A stretch of DNA of 64,000 nt from Labilibaculum sp. DW002 (GCF_029029525.1 NZ_JAKJSC010000001.1:2516987-2580986), one strand, 5' to 3'; shown: positions 52,606 through 63,440, numbered from the stretch's first letter. Made by a program: numbers and translations. Notes: generated by a model from the sequence alone, not told the origin.

Positions 52606-53298
52606 ATGATTAACACGGTAAATCTTAAGAAAATATTTAGGACAGACGAAATTGAAACGCTGGCACTAAATAATGTAAACCTAAACATCAAAAAAGGTGA
52701 ATTTGTTGCCATTATGGGACCTTCAGGTTGTGGAAAATCAACTCTTCTAAACATCTTGGGTTTACTTGATAATCCATCAGAAGGAGAGTTTCATTTCAAA
52801 GGAACCAATGTTGCCGAGTACAAAGAAAACAAACGTACCGATTTACGAAAAGGGAACATTGGTTTTGTGTTCCAGAGTTTTAACCTGATTGATGAATTGA
52901 ATGTTTTTGAGAACGTTGAAATGCCACTGGTTTATCAGGGAATTAGTAATAAGAAGCGCAAGGAAATGGTAAATAAAGTACTCGATCGTATGAGTATGAG
53001 TCATAGAGCTAAACATTATCCACAGCAACTTTCAGGAGGACAACAGCAGCGTGTTGCTATTGCTCGTGCAGTTGTGTCAAACCCGGGCTTAATTCTTGCC
53101 GATGAGCCTACAGGTAACCTGGATTCATCAAACGGTCAAGAAGTGATGGAATTGCTTACTGAGCTTAACCGTGAAGGTACAACGATTATAATGGTAACCC
53201 ACTCACACAAAGATTCTGGCTATGCACATCGTGTGATTAACTTGTTTGATGGAAAAGTGGTAACTGAAAATGTTCCTGTAGAAGAAATGGCAGATTAA
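52606..53298 (+). CDS. ABC transporter ATPase (MacB/LolD type)
   Basis: Cytoplasmic ATPase of 230 residues. Walker [10 protein letters not shown] near residue 38, Q-loop [12 protein letters not shown], signature LSGGQQQR near 146 and Walker [13 protein letters not shown]. It is the only ATPase in the operon for four permeases, so it presumably couples to more than one. It is 78 bases after the adaptor gene and 37 before the first permease. Confidence 0.95.
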   Translation: MINTVNLKKIFRTDEIETLALNNVNLNIKKGEFVAIMGPSGCGKSTLLNILGLLDNPSEGEFHFKGTNVAEYKENKRTDLRKGNIGFVFQSFNLIDELNVFENVEMPLVYQGISNKKRKEMVNKVLDRMSMSHRAKHYPQQLSGGQQQRVAIARAVVSNPGLILADEPTGNLDSSNGQEVMELLTELNREGTTIIMVTHSHKDSGYAHRVINLFDGKVVTENVPVEEMAD

Positions 53299-53335
53299 GA
53301 ATCAACCATAAATCCTTATCAGATTACAACATATT

Positions 53336-55705
53336 ATGAAATTACCTATTAGTCTTAAATTATCTATTCGTAGCATCCTGAAAAACAAAGTTCAATCCGT
53401 TATTAGCATATTGGGTTTGGGAATTGGTTTGGGTTGTGTGTTTTTACTGCTTTTGCTGTATATACATGAAAATTCTTTCGATAAATTCATTCCTCAAAAG
53501 GAAAATTTATATCGAATTATTCGTGGAGAAGATTGCAATACTACCTACCCATTGGGAAGTACGATACAAGCGGAAATTCCTCAGGTAAATAGCTTTTTTA
53601 GAATTCATCAGGTAAGCCAAGTAGAATTAAAAAACGCCAATAATGTTTTGCTCAAAGATGATAATTTTGCTTGTGCAGATAGCAGTATATATAAGAATTT
53701 AGGAATTAAAATTCGGAATGGTAGCGTCCCAAGATCTGTTAACGAAATTTGTATTTCTTCATCCATTGCAGATAAATATTTTGCGAAGGAAGATCCGATT
53801 AATCAATTGTTAAAGATTAAAATAGGTGAACAGTTTTGTGATTTAAGTGTTTGCGGTGTTTACAAGGATTTTCCCGCTTATTCAAGTCTACATCCTAATT
53901 TCATTGGGCACATTCATCTAATGGATAAGTTCTCATCTCACAAAAGAAAAAAATGGGGACATTACACATCATCAAAAAATAATTTTAGAGACTGGAATCA
54001 TTTTGATTTGCATACCTATGTTCGTTTGACTTCAAAAGCAAAACCTGCTATGGTCGAACAAAGTTTACAAGCATATAAAAATCGCACATCTGATGAGAAA
54101 ATAATGGTTCTAGATTATCATTTACAGCCAGTTTCTGATATATATCTCCATTCGAACAACTTGAATCGTAATTTTTATACTCGAAAAGGAAACCCGAGCG
54201 AGTTGATCTACTTTTTGATCATATCTTCTTTAATTTTAATTATTGCAATCGTAAACTATGTTTTTCTGACAAAGGCCAAGATTGAAATTCGCATTAAAGA
54301 TTTAGGAGTACAAAAGGCAATGGGTGCTTCCAGTATGCATATTTTCAAGCAAGTATTATTGGAATCAAATCTCTTGGCAATCATCAGTCTTATACCAGCA
54401 TCACTAATTGTCATACTTGGAATTCCCTATTTAAAAGAAACGCTCAACAGAACACTAAGCATTGATGTTTTTACACTTTGGCAGAGCTATATTGCTCTTA
54501 TTCTTGTGGTACTTATTACTGGCAGCTTTGCTGGACTGCTAATTGGATTTCGTGTTTCAAAAATCTCCTCGGTACTACTGATTAAAGGCAAATTAGTGAA
54601 ATCTATAAAAAGAAAGCAATGGGGAAATTCATTCTTAATTGTACATTTTACAATATTCGTATTATTAATTGTTGGCGTAATAAGCATCAAAAAACAATTG
54701 GATTTCGCTCAAACAGGATCTAAAAATATCGATACCCAAAACATCATTGTCTGTGAACTAAATTCTGAAGAGTTGAGCCAACAATTCCAGATGATTGATA
54801 GTGAGATAAGAAAAATACCAGGTGTAACAAAAGTTGCTGGATCATCCTTTATTCCTCCTTTTAAAAATTTCCTTCCTGTTAATATGGCATGTGGTGATGA
54901 TCAAGTTCGTTTCGATGGTTTGATTATGGGTAAAGGCATGATTGATCTCTTGGGCTTAAAGCTTATAGATGGAGAAGGTCTAGGTGATTTCCATGACAAT
55001 AGGAACGAAATGGTTTTTAATGAATCGGCCGCAAAAGAGCACAATCTTAAAGTTGGCTCTATATTTAATGGCGCTTTTTTGGTAAGAGGTATTGTGAAAG
55101 ATTTTAACGCACACTCCTTTCATGAAAAAATTCGTCCGATGGTAATTCTGCAACAGGATCCTAAAAAATTATACCTTTTAGCAGTAAAAACTACAGAGAA
55201 TAGCCATGTGTCCGTTCAAAAGAAATTGAATCAGTTTTTCAAAAAAATTGCTCCTGATAAAATCGTCAAAACCTATTCTTTACAAGATCAAATCAATCAA
55301 TTTTATCATAAAGAAGAACAACAGGTGAAAATTATTAGTGCCTTCTCTTTACTTGCTATTGTATTATCAATTATGGGCTTATTAGGTATGGTGCTAAATG
55401 CCATATTCTTAAAAAGAAAAGAAATTGGAATTCGAAAAATAAACGGTGCTAAAACCCATGAAATAATAAAAATGCTAAATCGAGATTTTCTAAAATGGGT
55501 TGCAATTGCCTTCATCATAGCTTGTCCAATAGCTTATTATGTCATAGATAAATGGTTGGAAAACTTTGCCTACAAAACAGAACTTTCATGGTGGGTATTT
55601 GTTTTGGCAGGACTTATTGCCATGTGTATTGCACTACTGACTGTATCTGTTCAATCGTGGAGAGCAGCCACAAGAAACCCTGTTGAAAGTTTGAGGTATG
55701 AGTAA
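53336..55705 (+). CDS. MacB-like FtsX permease 1 of 4
   Basis: Inner-membrane permease of 789 residues, a double-length MacB form with two periplasmic MacB_PCD domains and two FtsX transmembrane blocks (helices near residues 21-42, 287-420 and 670-780). It ends NPVESLRYE, shared with the other three. The C-terminal IGIRKINGAKTHEIIKMLNRDFLKWV is also common to all four. Its final 270 bases resemble those of permease 4 closely at DNA level. Confidence 0.92.
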   Translation: MKLPISLKLSIRSILKNKVQSVISILGLGIGLGCVFLLLLLYIHENSFDKFIPQKENLYRIIRGEDCNTTYPLGSTIQAEIPQVNSFFRIHQVSQVELKNANNVLLKDDNFACADSSIYKNLGIKIRNGSVPRSVNEICISSSIADKYFAKEDPINQLLKIKIGEQFCDLSVCGVYKDFPAYSSLHPNFIGHIHLMDKFSSHKRKKWGHYTSSKNNFRDWNHFDLHTYVRLTSKAKPAMVEQSLQAYKNRTSDEKIMVLDYHLQPVSDIYLHSNNLNRNFYTRKGNPSELIYFLIISSLILIIAIVNYVFLTKAKIEIRIKDLGVQKAMGASSMHIFKQVLLESNLLAIISLIPASLIVILGIPYLKETLNRTLSIDVFTLWQSYIALILVVLITGSFAGLLIGFRVSKISSVLLIKGKLVKSIKRKQWGNSFLIVHFTIFVLLIVGVISIKKQLDFAQTGSKNIDTQNIIVCELNSEELSQQFQMIDSEIRKIPGVTKVAGSSFIPPFKNFLPVNMACGDDQVRFDGLIMGKGMIDLLGLKLIDGEGLGDFHDNRNEMVFNESAAKEHNLKVGSIFNGAFLVRGIVKDFNAHSFHEKIRPMVILQQDPKKLYLLAVKTTENSHVSVQKKLNQFFKKIAPDKIVKTYSLQDQINQFYHKEEQQVKIISAFSLLAIVLSIMGLLGMVLNAIFLKRKEIGIRKINGAKTHEIIKMLNRDFLKWVAIAFIIACPIAYYVIDKWLENFAYKTELSWWVFVLAGLIAMCIALLTVSVQSWRAATRNPVESLRYE
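55505..55612 (+). repeat. 108-base tract shared with permease 4
   Basis: 104 of 108 bases match 62683-62790 and only four transitions differ; two are silent. The same protein region of permeases 2 and 3 is much more diverged at DNA level. Confidence 0.85.
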
Positions 55706-55733
55706 TAATTGCACATAATACAAACCATAAACT

Positions 55734-58076
55734 ATGCATTTAATCAAACAGATTTTTCGAAGTATATTGAAATTTAGAATGGCTTCTCTATTCTCAATTT
55801 TCAGTTTAGTTACGGCATTTTTATGCATTATTATAATTACACTCTACGTATCATTCGAAAAGAGTTTTGATCAATTTCACACAAACAATAGTTCAATTTA
55901 TAGAGTCGAAACTAGTTATTCGGCTTGGATTCCAGCAATCGCAGCAGATGTAATCAAAGAGAATATTCCAGAAGTGGTAAATGTAACTTCTATTTGGAAT
56001 AGGGGGAAATCTAAATTTGCAACAGAAAAAATGAATTTGTCAGACCAATTTGTTTCCACAGATGCCTTATATGCAAGTGATGAATTTCTAAGAATGTTTA
56101 GTTTTCCATTAATTATTGGCGATAAAAATACAGTGCTCATTGAGCCTGGAAATGTTGTCATTACCGAATCCCTCAGCAAAAAACTATTTGGTAAAGAAAA
56201 CGCATATGGAAAAACGATTACCATAAATAAAGCCGAATTCATGGTAAGCGGTATTATGCATGATCTCCCTAACAACTCAACCATCCAATCAGATTGCTTA
56301 ATCTCTTTTTCTACTTTAACTCGAGATGCTCGCGGTAAAATAAAAGCCACGAAATCTTGGTCCGAATGGAGTTATAATGTTTTCATCCAAGCTCGCAAGG
56401 GTATCAAACCAAAAAAATTGGTTCAAAAAATATCACAAATCGATCAATTTGATAAAAAGTTAGAAGGAATAAAAGAACGTAATCCAAACAAGGAACCTCT
56501 TAGCCTAAGACCTTTAAAGGAATTGCATTATGCATCATCCTATTGGGGAAAATCAAACAAACTAATTTTAAATATTCTAAGCATATTAGGATTTATGATT
56601 ATGTGCATGGGATTTGTAAACTTTATCAATTTCTCCACTTCTCAAGCTTCAAATCGTGCCAAAGCTCTTTCAATTCAACAAGTTTTAGGAGGAAAAAAAC
56701 AGATGGCTCGAATTCAAGTAATTCTTGAGTCTATTATATTATCCCTCATCTCAATTATAGTTGCCATCGCTATTCATTTTCTAATTTACCCAACAATTGA
56801 ATCGTTCTTTGAGATAAAAGGGCTTTCATTTGAATCCAGACCTATATATCTAATCTGGTTTTTTATCTTATCCATCTCCTTTGGTGTTTTGGCGAGTCTA
56901 TATCCTTCAAATTATTTTAATTCAGCTCCGATATCAGAAGTTATAAAAGGAAAAATTTTCTTCGTTAAAAAGGGGAAAGCATTTAGAAATGCATTAATAA
57001 TAATCCAGTTTGTTTTTGCAATTGGACTAATTATATCAACATTAATTATTGAGAAACAACTCCATTTTTGGAAAAATTTTGATATCGGAATTGACAAAGA
57101 ACATGTTGTTTGCATCCGCACGACAAAAGACCTTAGAGAACATCATCAAGCTTTCGCAGATGAATTGATGAAATCAAGAGAAATTCTCGATTATACATAT
57201 TCTAATTTTATTCCAGGTCAAGTAGGAATGGGTTGGGGACGTGAAATTGATGGACAATATGTAAATATTAAATGTTGGCCTATTGATCATCATTTTCTTG
57301 ACTTTTTCAAAATAAAAATAGCGGAAGGAAGAAGCTTTAATCCAAATTCTCAAGCTGATATCAATACCTTTATTATTAATCGTAAAGCTGCAGAAGAATT
57401 TGGATGGGAAAATCCTCTCGAACATCAAATGGGAGGCTTCGATTTCTTGGGAGATATTATAGGTGTTGCTGAAAATTTCAATTTTTCCAGACTACAAGAT
57501 GAAATAATGCCTATGCAATTCTGGCTTACGAATAAAAGAAAATACGTTTTAATGTTACGTGTACAACCTCAAAAATATCAACAAACAGTTACGTACATAA
57601 AAAATATTGCACAAAAATTTGATTCAACGAATCAAATTGACGTTAAATTCCTTGATGATCAATTGAATGCATTATACACAAAAGAAGAAAAGATCGCTCG
57701 CTTTATCGAATTCATTACACTATGGTGTGTAATACTTGCCATGTTTGGAATACTTGGACTTAGCTTCTTTATAGGCTATGATAAAACAAAAGAAATCGGT
57801 ATTAGAAAAGTAAACGGAGCTAAAACCCACGAAATTATTAAAATGCTCAATATAGACTTCCTAAAATGGATCGCTATTGCCTATTTAATTGCTTGCCCCT
57901 TAGCATATCTGGCAATGAATAAATGGCTCGAGAATTTCGCCTACCGAACAGAACTTAGCTGGTGGGTTTTTGCATTGGCAGGAATCATCACTATGGGCAT
58001 TGCATTGCTAACCGTTTCATTCCAATCGTGGAGAGCAGCTACCAGAAATCCTGTGGAAAGTTTGCGTTACGAATAA
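55734..58076 (+). CDS. MacB-like FtsX permease 2 of 4
   Basis: 780 residues with the same two-module layout: an N-terminal helix (MASLFSIFSLVTAFLCIIIITLYV), a periplasmic domain, a central helical block and a second periplasmic domain before the last three helices. The C-terminus TKEIGIRKVNGAKTHEIIKMLNIDFLKW and NPVESLRYE match permeases 1, 3 and 4. The N-terminal 600 residues are poorly conserved between the four, so they may recognise different cargos or partners. Confidence 0.92.
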   Translation: MHLIKQIFRSILKFRMASLFSIFSLVTAFLCIIIITLYVSFEKSFDQFHTNNSSIYRVETSYSAWIPAIAADVIKENIPEVVNVTSIWNRGKSKFATEKMNLSDQFVSTDALYASDEFLRMFSFPLIIGDKNTVLIEPGNVVITESLSKKLFGKENAYGKTITINKAEFMVSGIMHDLPNNSTIQSDCLISFSTLTRDARGKIKATKSWSEWSYNVFIQARKGIKPKKLVQKISQIDQFDKKLEGIKERNPNKEPLSLRPLKELHYASSYWGKSNKLILNILSILGFMIMCMGFVNFINFSTSQASNRAKALSIQQVLGGKKQMARIQVILESIILSLISIIVAIAIHFLIYPTIESFFEIKGLSFESRPIYLIWFFILSISFGVLASLYPSNYFNSAPISEVIKGKIFFVKKGKAFRNALIIIQFVFAIGLIISTLIIEKQLHFWKNFDIGIDKEHVVCIRTTKDLREHHQAFADELMKSREILDYTYSNFIPGQVGMGWGREIDGQYVNIKCWPIDHHFLDFFKIKIAEGRSFNPNSQADINTFIINRKAAEEFGWENPLEHQMGGFDFLGDIIGVAENFNFSRLQDEIMPMQFWLTNKRKYVLMLRVQPQKYQQTVTYIKNIAQKFDSTNQIDVKFLDDQLNALYTKEEKIARFIEFITLWCVILAMFGILGLSFFIGYDKTKEIGIRKVNGAKTHEIIKMLNIDFLKWIAIAYLIACPLAYLAMNKWLENFAYRTELSWWVFALAGIITMGIALLTVSFQSWRAATRNPVESLRYE

Positions 58077-58091
58077 ATAAAATTGAAAATT

Positions 58092-60476
58092 ATGCTTTGG
58101 TATCATTTAAAATTATCGGTTTTACGTCTGCTTAAAAATAGAGCTTTTTCGGTAACCAATATATTGGGTCTCAGTATTGGAATTGCATCCTTTTTCGTTC
58201 TGTTCATTCATGTGCAAAACGAACGAAGTTACGATAGGCATATTAAAGATCATCAAAATATCTACAGAGTCGTATCAACACCTTCGCATATCAACGACCC
58301 TTGGGCTAGAAGTTTAGGATTCATAAAAGAAGCGTCCATAAATTTTCCAGAAGTCGAAAATGCAACACAATTTTCACATTGCCCGTTAGGAACCATTAAA
58401 ATAAATGAACAAAGCGTATCGCAAACGGATATTTTATCGGTCGATACCAATTTCATGAACCTATTTGGCGTTGAAAGTCTTATTGGTAAATTGTCTGATA
58501 TTACAAAACCCAATGTTGCTTTCATTTCTGAGCGTTGTGCAAAAAAACATTTTGAAAATGAAAACCCAATTGGACAATACATTGATGTTGAGCGCTTGCA
58601 ATACAGAAGAGTTCTTGGGAAATATGAAATTATTGGCGTCGTTAAAAACACGCCTATCAAAACTCATTTCAATTGCGAAATTCTGCTCTCGCAAAAAGGT
58701 TCACTAGAAGCAGCTTATGCTGCTTTATCCGAAAGAAAAATTCAATGGGTTTACAACTATCTAAAATTAAAAAAAGGAGTCTCGCCTTCCATTATTGAAG
58801 AAAAACTTCTCAAAAACTTCAATAATTCAAGCTTAAGACAGACCCGAGGGCCTAAAGATTACAAATTCAAACTCGCGAATCTTACCGATATTCATTTAAA
58901 ATCAAATTGTAGATTTGAATTAAAAGAAAGCAATTCAAAAATAAATATCAATTTATTCACAATCGTTGCCCTTGTTATATTACTAATTTCCTTAATCAAT
59001 TTTGTTAGCTTAATCACCGTTAACCTATTCAAAAGATCAAAAGAATTTGGACTAAAATCTTCAATTGGCGCTCACAAAAAACATTTGCTAACTCAAGTTC
59101 TTATTGAAGTGCTTCTCCTTTGTTCTTTATCAGTCATCATCTCCTTATTTCTGATTGAAATAATAACACCTTACATTAATAACTTCTACGAAATTCAATT
59201 CGACATCTTCTATTTAGAGCCGATCATTTATCTGGCAGCATTGACCGTTCTGCTCTTTAGTGGAATTTTAAGTGTCCTTTTTGTGCGCTTTTTTATTTTA
59301 AACAACAACTCAACCAGTGATATCATAAAGGGTCAAACACCTTTAACTGGCAGACGTATTTTACAACCATTAATGATCTTTCAAATCATGATCGTAATTG
59401 TACTTATTTCATCTGCCATTTTGGTCAACAAACAAATCTCCTACCTGCTAGATAAACCTCTTGGCTTTACAAAAAATAATATTGTTGTGCTTAAACTGAC
59501 TGATTTTTCGAAAGACCCCAATGTTTTTGCGAATGAATTAAGAAAAAAATCATCCATTGAATCGATTGGTTTCACGATGCAACATTTTGGTTATCCAACA
59601 CAAACCCTTTCCTTAGAAGGATTTGGAATTGAAGGAACTGCGGAATTGTCTATGGCTAATTATGATTTTTTAAAAACCATGAACATTCCTTTTATTCACA
59701 ACTACATCAATACTTCGAAGGATACCATTGATGGAATGGTGATCAACAAACATTTGTACAAAAGGTTGATGGAAAAACACAAAACGCTTGAGAATTTGAA
59801 CGCCTACCGATCGGGAATCCCTTTAGAATCTGATCAGAGAAGAGTTGATATTATTGGCGTTGTGGAGGATTTCAATTACAGTTCTGCACACGATCAAATT
59901 GGGGACTATATTTTCATCATCAATGAATCTCATAACAGAGGCAGATTTATTCATATTCGTGTATCGCCAGGGAATACAAAAACAGCAATGACGAGTATTA
60001 AGAAAGAGTGGGAAAATCATTATCCCAACCAAAAAATAGATTACTTCTTTATGGATGATAAAATTGCACAGCAGTACAAATCAGAAAACATTCTACAGCG
60101 AATTCTAATGAGTTTCTCTATTCTTGGAATTATCATCGGAATTCTCGGAATTAGTGCACTCTCCTATTTTACCTCCGAACAAAGAACCAAAGAAATAGGT
60201 ATCAGGAAGGTGAACGGAGCAAAAACCAAAGAAATACTATCCATGCTAAATGGTGATTTTGTAAAATGGGTAGCTATTGCCTTTGTAATTGCATGCCCTA
60301 TTGCCTGGTTTACACTGAGAAAGTGGCTTGAAAACTTTGCCTATAGAACGGAGCTCAGTTGGTGGATGTTCATCTTGGCAGGAATTATTGCAATGGGAAT
60401 AGCCCTAATAACTGTTTCATTTCAATCATGGAGAGCTGCCACACGGAATCCGGTGGAAAGTTTGAGATACGAGTAA
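58092..60476 (+). CDS. MacB-like FtsX permease 3 of 4
   Basis: About 794 residues from the ATG at 58092, chosen because MLWYHLKLSVLRLLKNRAFS aligns with the start of permease 4 (MLWYHIKYAIRSTLRQKSYG); a TTG at 58083 is in frame. It has the same double MacB_PCD/FtsX architecture and the shared C-terminus KEIGIRKVNGAKTKEILSMLNGDFVKWV ... NPVESLRYE. It is 15 bases after permease 2, so translation is tightly linked. Confidence 0.92.
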   Translation: MLWYHLKLSVLRLLKNRAFSVTNILGLSIGIASFFVLFIHVQNERSYDRHIKDHQNIYRVVSTPSHINDPWARSLGFIKEASINFPEVENATQFSHCPLGTIKINEQSVSQTDILSVDTNFMNLFGVESLIGKLSDITKPNVAFISERCAKKHFENENPIGQYIDVERLQYRRVLGKYEIIGVVKNTPIKTHFNCEILLSQKGSLEAAYAALSERKIQWVYNYLKLKKGVSPSIIEEKLLKNFNNSSLRQTRGPKDYKFKLANLTDIHLKSNCRFELKESNSKININLFTIVALVILLISLINFVSLITVNLFKRSKEFGLKSSIGAHKKHLLTQVLIEVLLLCSLSVIISLFLIEIITPYINNFYEIQFDIFYLEPIIYLAALTVLLFSGILSVLFVRFFILNNNSTSDIIKGQTPLTGRRILQPLMIFQIMIVIVLISSAILVNKQISYLLDKPLGFTKNNIVVLKLTDFSKDPNVFANELRKKSSIESIGFTMQHFGYPTQTLSLEGFGIEGTAELSMANYDFLKTMNIPFIHNYINTSKDTIDGMVINKHLYKRLMEKHKTLENLNAYRSGIPLESDQRRVDIIGVVEDFNYSSAHDQIGDYIFIINESHNRGRFIHIRVSPGNTKTAMTSIKKEWENHYPNQKIDYFFMDDKIAQQYKSENILQRILMSFSILGIIIGILGISALSYFTSEQRTKEIGIRKVNGAKTKEILSMLNGDFVKWVAIAFVIACPIAWFTLRKWLENFAYRTELSWWMFILAGIIAMGIALITVSFQSWRAATRNPVESLRYE

Positions 60477-60492
60477 ATCTAAAACAAAAAAT

Positions 60493-62883
60493 ATGCTTTG
60501 GTATCATATTAAATATGCAATAAGAAGTACCCTGCGACAAAAATCCTATGGAATTACCAATATTATTGGTTTATCCATATCCCTTGCTGCTATTTTCTTA
60601 ATCCTGTATTACATCCAATTTGAGACTGGTTTTGATCAACATTACTCCAATAGTGCACGGGTAGCTCGTTTTACCATGGAATATCAAAAAGGTGATTACA
60701 GTAACCATTTTGCTCGTGTTAAATATTCAGGCATTCAATATCTTGATGAAGATATCTCGGAAGTAAAATGCATGGCTCGTCTTTCTCCTTTTAGGCAATG
60801 TGCCGTTAAGATTGGAGAGGATAAATTCTATAGCAAGGGTGCCTATGCAACAGACTCAAATTATTTTAAGGTATTCAACGACACCTTATTACTGGGAAAT
60901 CCAAATGAGATCTTAAATTCAAAAAATCAAGCTGTTATATCAGAGTCTATTAGTAAAAAATTCTTTTCCTCAGAGAATCCAATAGGCAAACAAATCTCTC
61001 TGGAACATCAATTTAATCCTCAATTTGTTGAGTATACAATTGTTGGTGTTATGAAAGATGTTCCTTCTCAAACCCATTTTCATCCAGAAATCCTTACCTC
61101 TCTGGATAAACAAGACAATTATTCAGCATGGAATTACACCTATTTGCTTTTGGATAAACCCGAAAGTATCAATCGGGTAAAAAATCAGTTTGATGAATTC
61201 AAGAAAAAACACTTAGATGAAGTATCAGCCCCTCTTTATACATTTCATCTACAAGCTGTTCAGGATATCCATCTGCATAGTCACAAAGACAGAGAAATAG
61301 AAATTAATGGAGATATAAAAAATGTAAGAATATTAATTCTATTGGCGATACTTATTATTGTAGTGGCCTTTATCAACTTTACAAATTTAAATCTTGTGGC
61401 CATAAAGGAGCGATCTAAAAATATATTGGTAAACCATTTTCTTGGTGGAAAACTACATCACATTGTCATAGTAGGTTTCTGGCAAAATCTTATCATCATT
61501 GGTCTTTCTGTCCTTATTGGATTTATTTTAGCTCGTTTGGCATATCCAGGTTTTCAGCACCTATTTTCTCTACCTGATTTTGCCATTTCACTGTCTACCT
61601 ATAAAGTTTTACTAATTACAATATTTCTGCTACTCCTGTGTGGATCCTTTATCGGAATCTTACCCATTCTGAGATACAAAATTAAGCCAGATATAGTTAA
61701 TAGTTCAGGACAAGATCTTAAAGCTAAATCAGGAAAAATATCGAGTGGTATATTATTATCCTTGCAGTTTGCCATCGTAGTTGGTCTATTAATTACAACT
61801 TTCGTTATCCAAAGTCAGATACATCTTTTAATGGCAAATAGGCTAGGCGGAAACGACAAAAACATTATTAACATCACAAACGTATCGCGCTCTTTACTTG
61901 ACAAATATGATATATTTAAAAGCAAATTATTAAAAATACCCGGAATTGAAAATGTAACTGGTGCTATGGAAGAGCCAGGAGGCGAAATCATGGATGCCTT
62001 TTTCTACCATTTGGATGGTATAACCAAAGAAGAATTCTCAAGCAATCGCCTTAATGTATTCCCTTGCGATCACAATTATCTAGATTTTTATAACGTAAAA
62101 ATGCTAGCTGGTAGCAACTTCACTCCCGATCCAGATAAAAAGCAATACATCCTAAACAAAACAGCATTAAAATACATTAAAGCGGAACTTCCCGCTGAAG
62201 AATTTATTAATCGGGATTTTGAATTCAATTATAATTATAACGAACTTCTGTCAAAAGGGAAAATTGTTGGTATTTGTGACGACTTGCATTTAACAAGCAT
62301 GGATGAGAAGGAAAAACCCATTGCTTTACATTATCAAAACATGGTTAATTCCTGCATAAGCATACGTTTTACTCCTGAAGCTCTGCTTGGTATTTTACCT
62401 GAAATCCAATCTACATGGGAGCAATTATTTCCTGATTATGCATTGGAATATCATTTCATCGATGATTTGTATCTGCAACAATACAAACAATACATCAATC
62501 AACGGAATTTTCTGAGTGTGTTGTCAATCCTATCCATTCTAATAGCTTGCATCGGATTGATTGCAATTTCCATTTCAATGATACAAGCCAGAAAAAAAGA
62601 AATAAGCATCAGAAAGGTAAATGGGGCAAAAACCCATGAAATTATTAGAATGCTCAATAAAGATTATCTCAAATGGATGATTATTGCCTTCATTATAGCT
62701 TGTCCAATAGCTTATTATGCCATAGATAAATGGTTGGAAAATTTTGCCTACAAAACAGAACTTTCATGGTGGGTATTTGCTTTGGCAGGATTCTTAGCTA
62801 TGGGAATCGCACTGCTTACCGTTTCTTTTCAATCCTGGCGAGCAGCAACAAAAAATCCTGTGGAGAGTTTGAGGTATGAGTAG
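60493..62883 (+). CDS. MacB-like FtsX permease 4 of 4
   Basis: 796 residues with two periplasmic domains and two transmembrane blocks. The C-terminal third is closest to permease 1 and includes the near-identical DNA tract at 62683-62790. The end reads RVRKEISIRKVNGAKTHEIIRMLNKDYLKW-like and NPVESLRYE. It closes the permease series and is followed after 52 bases by a small exported NTF2-like protein. Confidence 0.92.
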   Translation: MLWYHIKYAIRSTLRQKSYGITNIIGLSISLAAIFLILYYIQFETGFDQHYSNSARVARFTMEYQKGDYSNHFARVKYSGIQYLDEDISEVKCMARLSPFRQCAVKIGEDKFYSKGAYATDSNYFKVFNDTLLLGNPNEILNSKNQAVISESISKKFFSSENPIGKQISLEHQFNPQFVEYTIVGVMKDVPSQTHFHPEILTSLDKQDNYSAWNYTYLLLDKPESINRVKNQFDEFKKKHLDEVSAPLYTFHLQAVQDIHLHSHKDREIEINGDIKNVRILILLAILIIVVAFINFTNLNLVAIKERSKNILVNHFLGGKLHHIVIVGFWQNLIIIGLSVLIGFILARLAYPGFQHLFSLPDFAISLSTYKVLLITIFLLLLCGSFIGILPILRYKIKPDIVNSSGQDLKAKSGKISSGILLSLQFAIVVGLLITTFVIQSQIHLLMANRLGGNDKNIINITNVSRSLLDKYDIFKSKLLKIPGIENVTGAMEEPGGEIMDAFFYHLDGITKEEFSSNRLNVFPCDHNYLDFYNVKMLAGSNFTPDPDKKQYILNKTALKYIKAELPAEEFINRDFEFNYNYNELLSKGKIVGICDDLHLTSMDEKEKPIALHYQNMVNSCISIRFTPEALLGILPEIQSTWEQLFPDYALEYHFIDDLYLQQYKQYINQRNFLSVLSILSILIACIGLIAISISMIQARKKEISIRKVNGAKTHEIIRMLNKDYLKWMIIAFIIACPIAYYAIDKWLENFAYKTELSWWVFALAGFLAMGIALLTVSFQSWRAATKNPVESLRYE
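62683..62790 (+). repeat. 108-base tract shared with permease 1
   Basis: Partner of 55505-55612, 104 of 108 bases identical, in direct orientation 7.2 kb apart. Homologous recombination between them could delete permeases 2-3 and create a 1/4 hybrid. Confidence 0.85.
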
Positions 62884-62935
62884 ATCAAATCTTAATTTAA
62901 AAAACAATAAATGATTTAACTAACAATAACACAGT

Positions 62936-63406
62936 ATGAAAAAAACACTATTATTCACAATTTTCCTGTTCTCTTCTATTACACTTCTTTTGGCACAACA
63001 AAATGATGTCGAAAAAGAGAAAGAGCTTATTAAAAATGTAATTCAAAGTGCATATATTGATGGCTTGTGCAATAATTTTGAACTTGATTCGATACATGAG
63101 GGGATCCATCCAGGTTTTGTTTTATTTGGATCGGGACAAGGAAATATCCTGAGAAAAACCACAATACACAATTGGATCGAATATGCAAAAATGGGCAAAG
63201 CCAAGGGTAATAAATATACTTTCCAAAATGAGTTTACCACCATAAAATATCAATTTATTGATGTTACTGGCAAAGCGGCTGTAGCTAAAATAGATTTTTA
63301 CGAAGGTGAAGAATTAAAATTTGTAGATTACCTGTCCTTATTGAAATTTGAATCAGGATGGAGGATAATCAGCAAAACTTATCACGCCTTGCCACAAGAA
63401 AAATAA
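62936..63406 (+). CDS. Exported NTF2-like/lumazine-binding-type protein
   Basis: 156 residues with a signal peptide (MKKTLLFTIFLFSSITLLLAQ). The mature part has the cone-shaped NTF2-like pattern of the putative lumazine-binding (PF12893-like) family: an initial long helix (EKELIKNVIQSAYIDGLCNNF), then alternating strands with KAAVAKIDFYEGEELKFVDYLSLLKFESGWRIISKTYHALP. It may bind a small periplasmic ligand for the preceding transporter. It is probably the last gene of the operon and is followed by a perfect palindrome. Confidence 0.8.
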   Translation: MKKTLLFTIFLFSSITLLLAQQNDVEKEKELIKNVIQSAYIDGLCNNFELDSIHEGIHPGFVLFGSGQGNILRKTTIHNWIEYAKMGKAKGNKYTFQNEFTTIKYQFIDVTGKAAVAKIDFYEGEELKFVDYLSLLKFESGWRIISKTYHALPQEK

Positions 63407-63440
63407 AAGGATTTTAAAGAATCGTACCCTTTTAAGGAAT

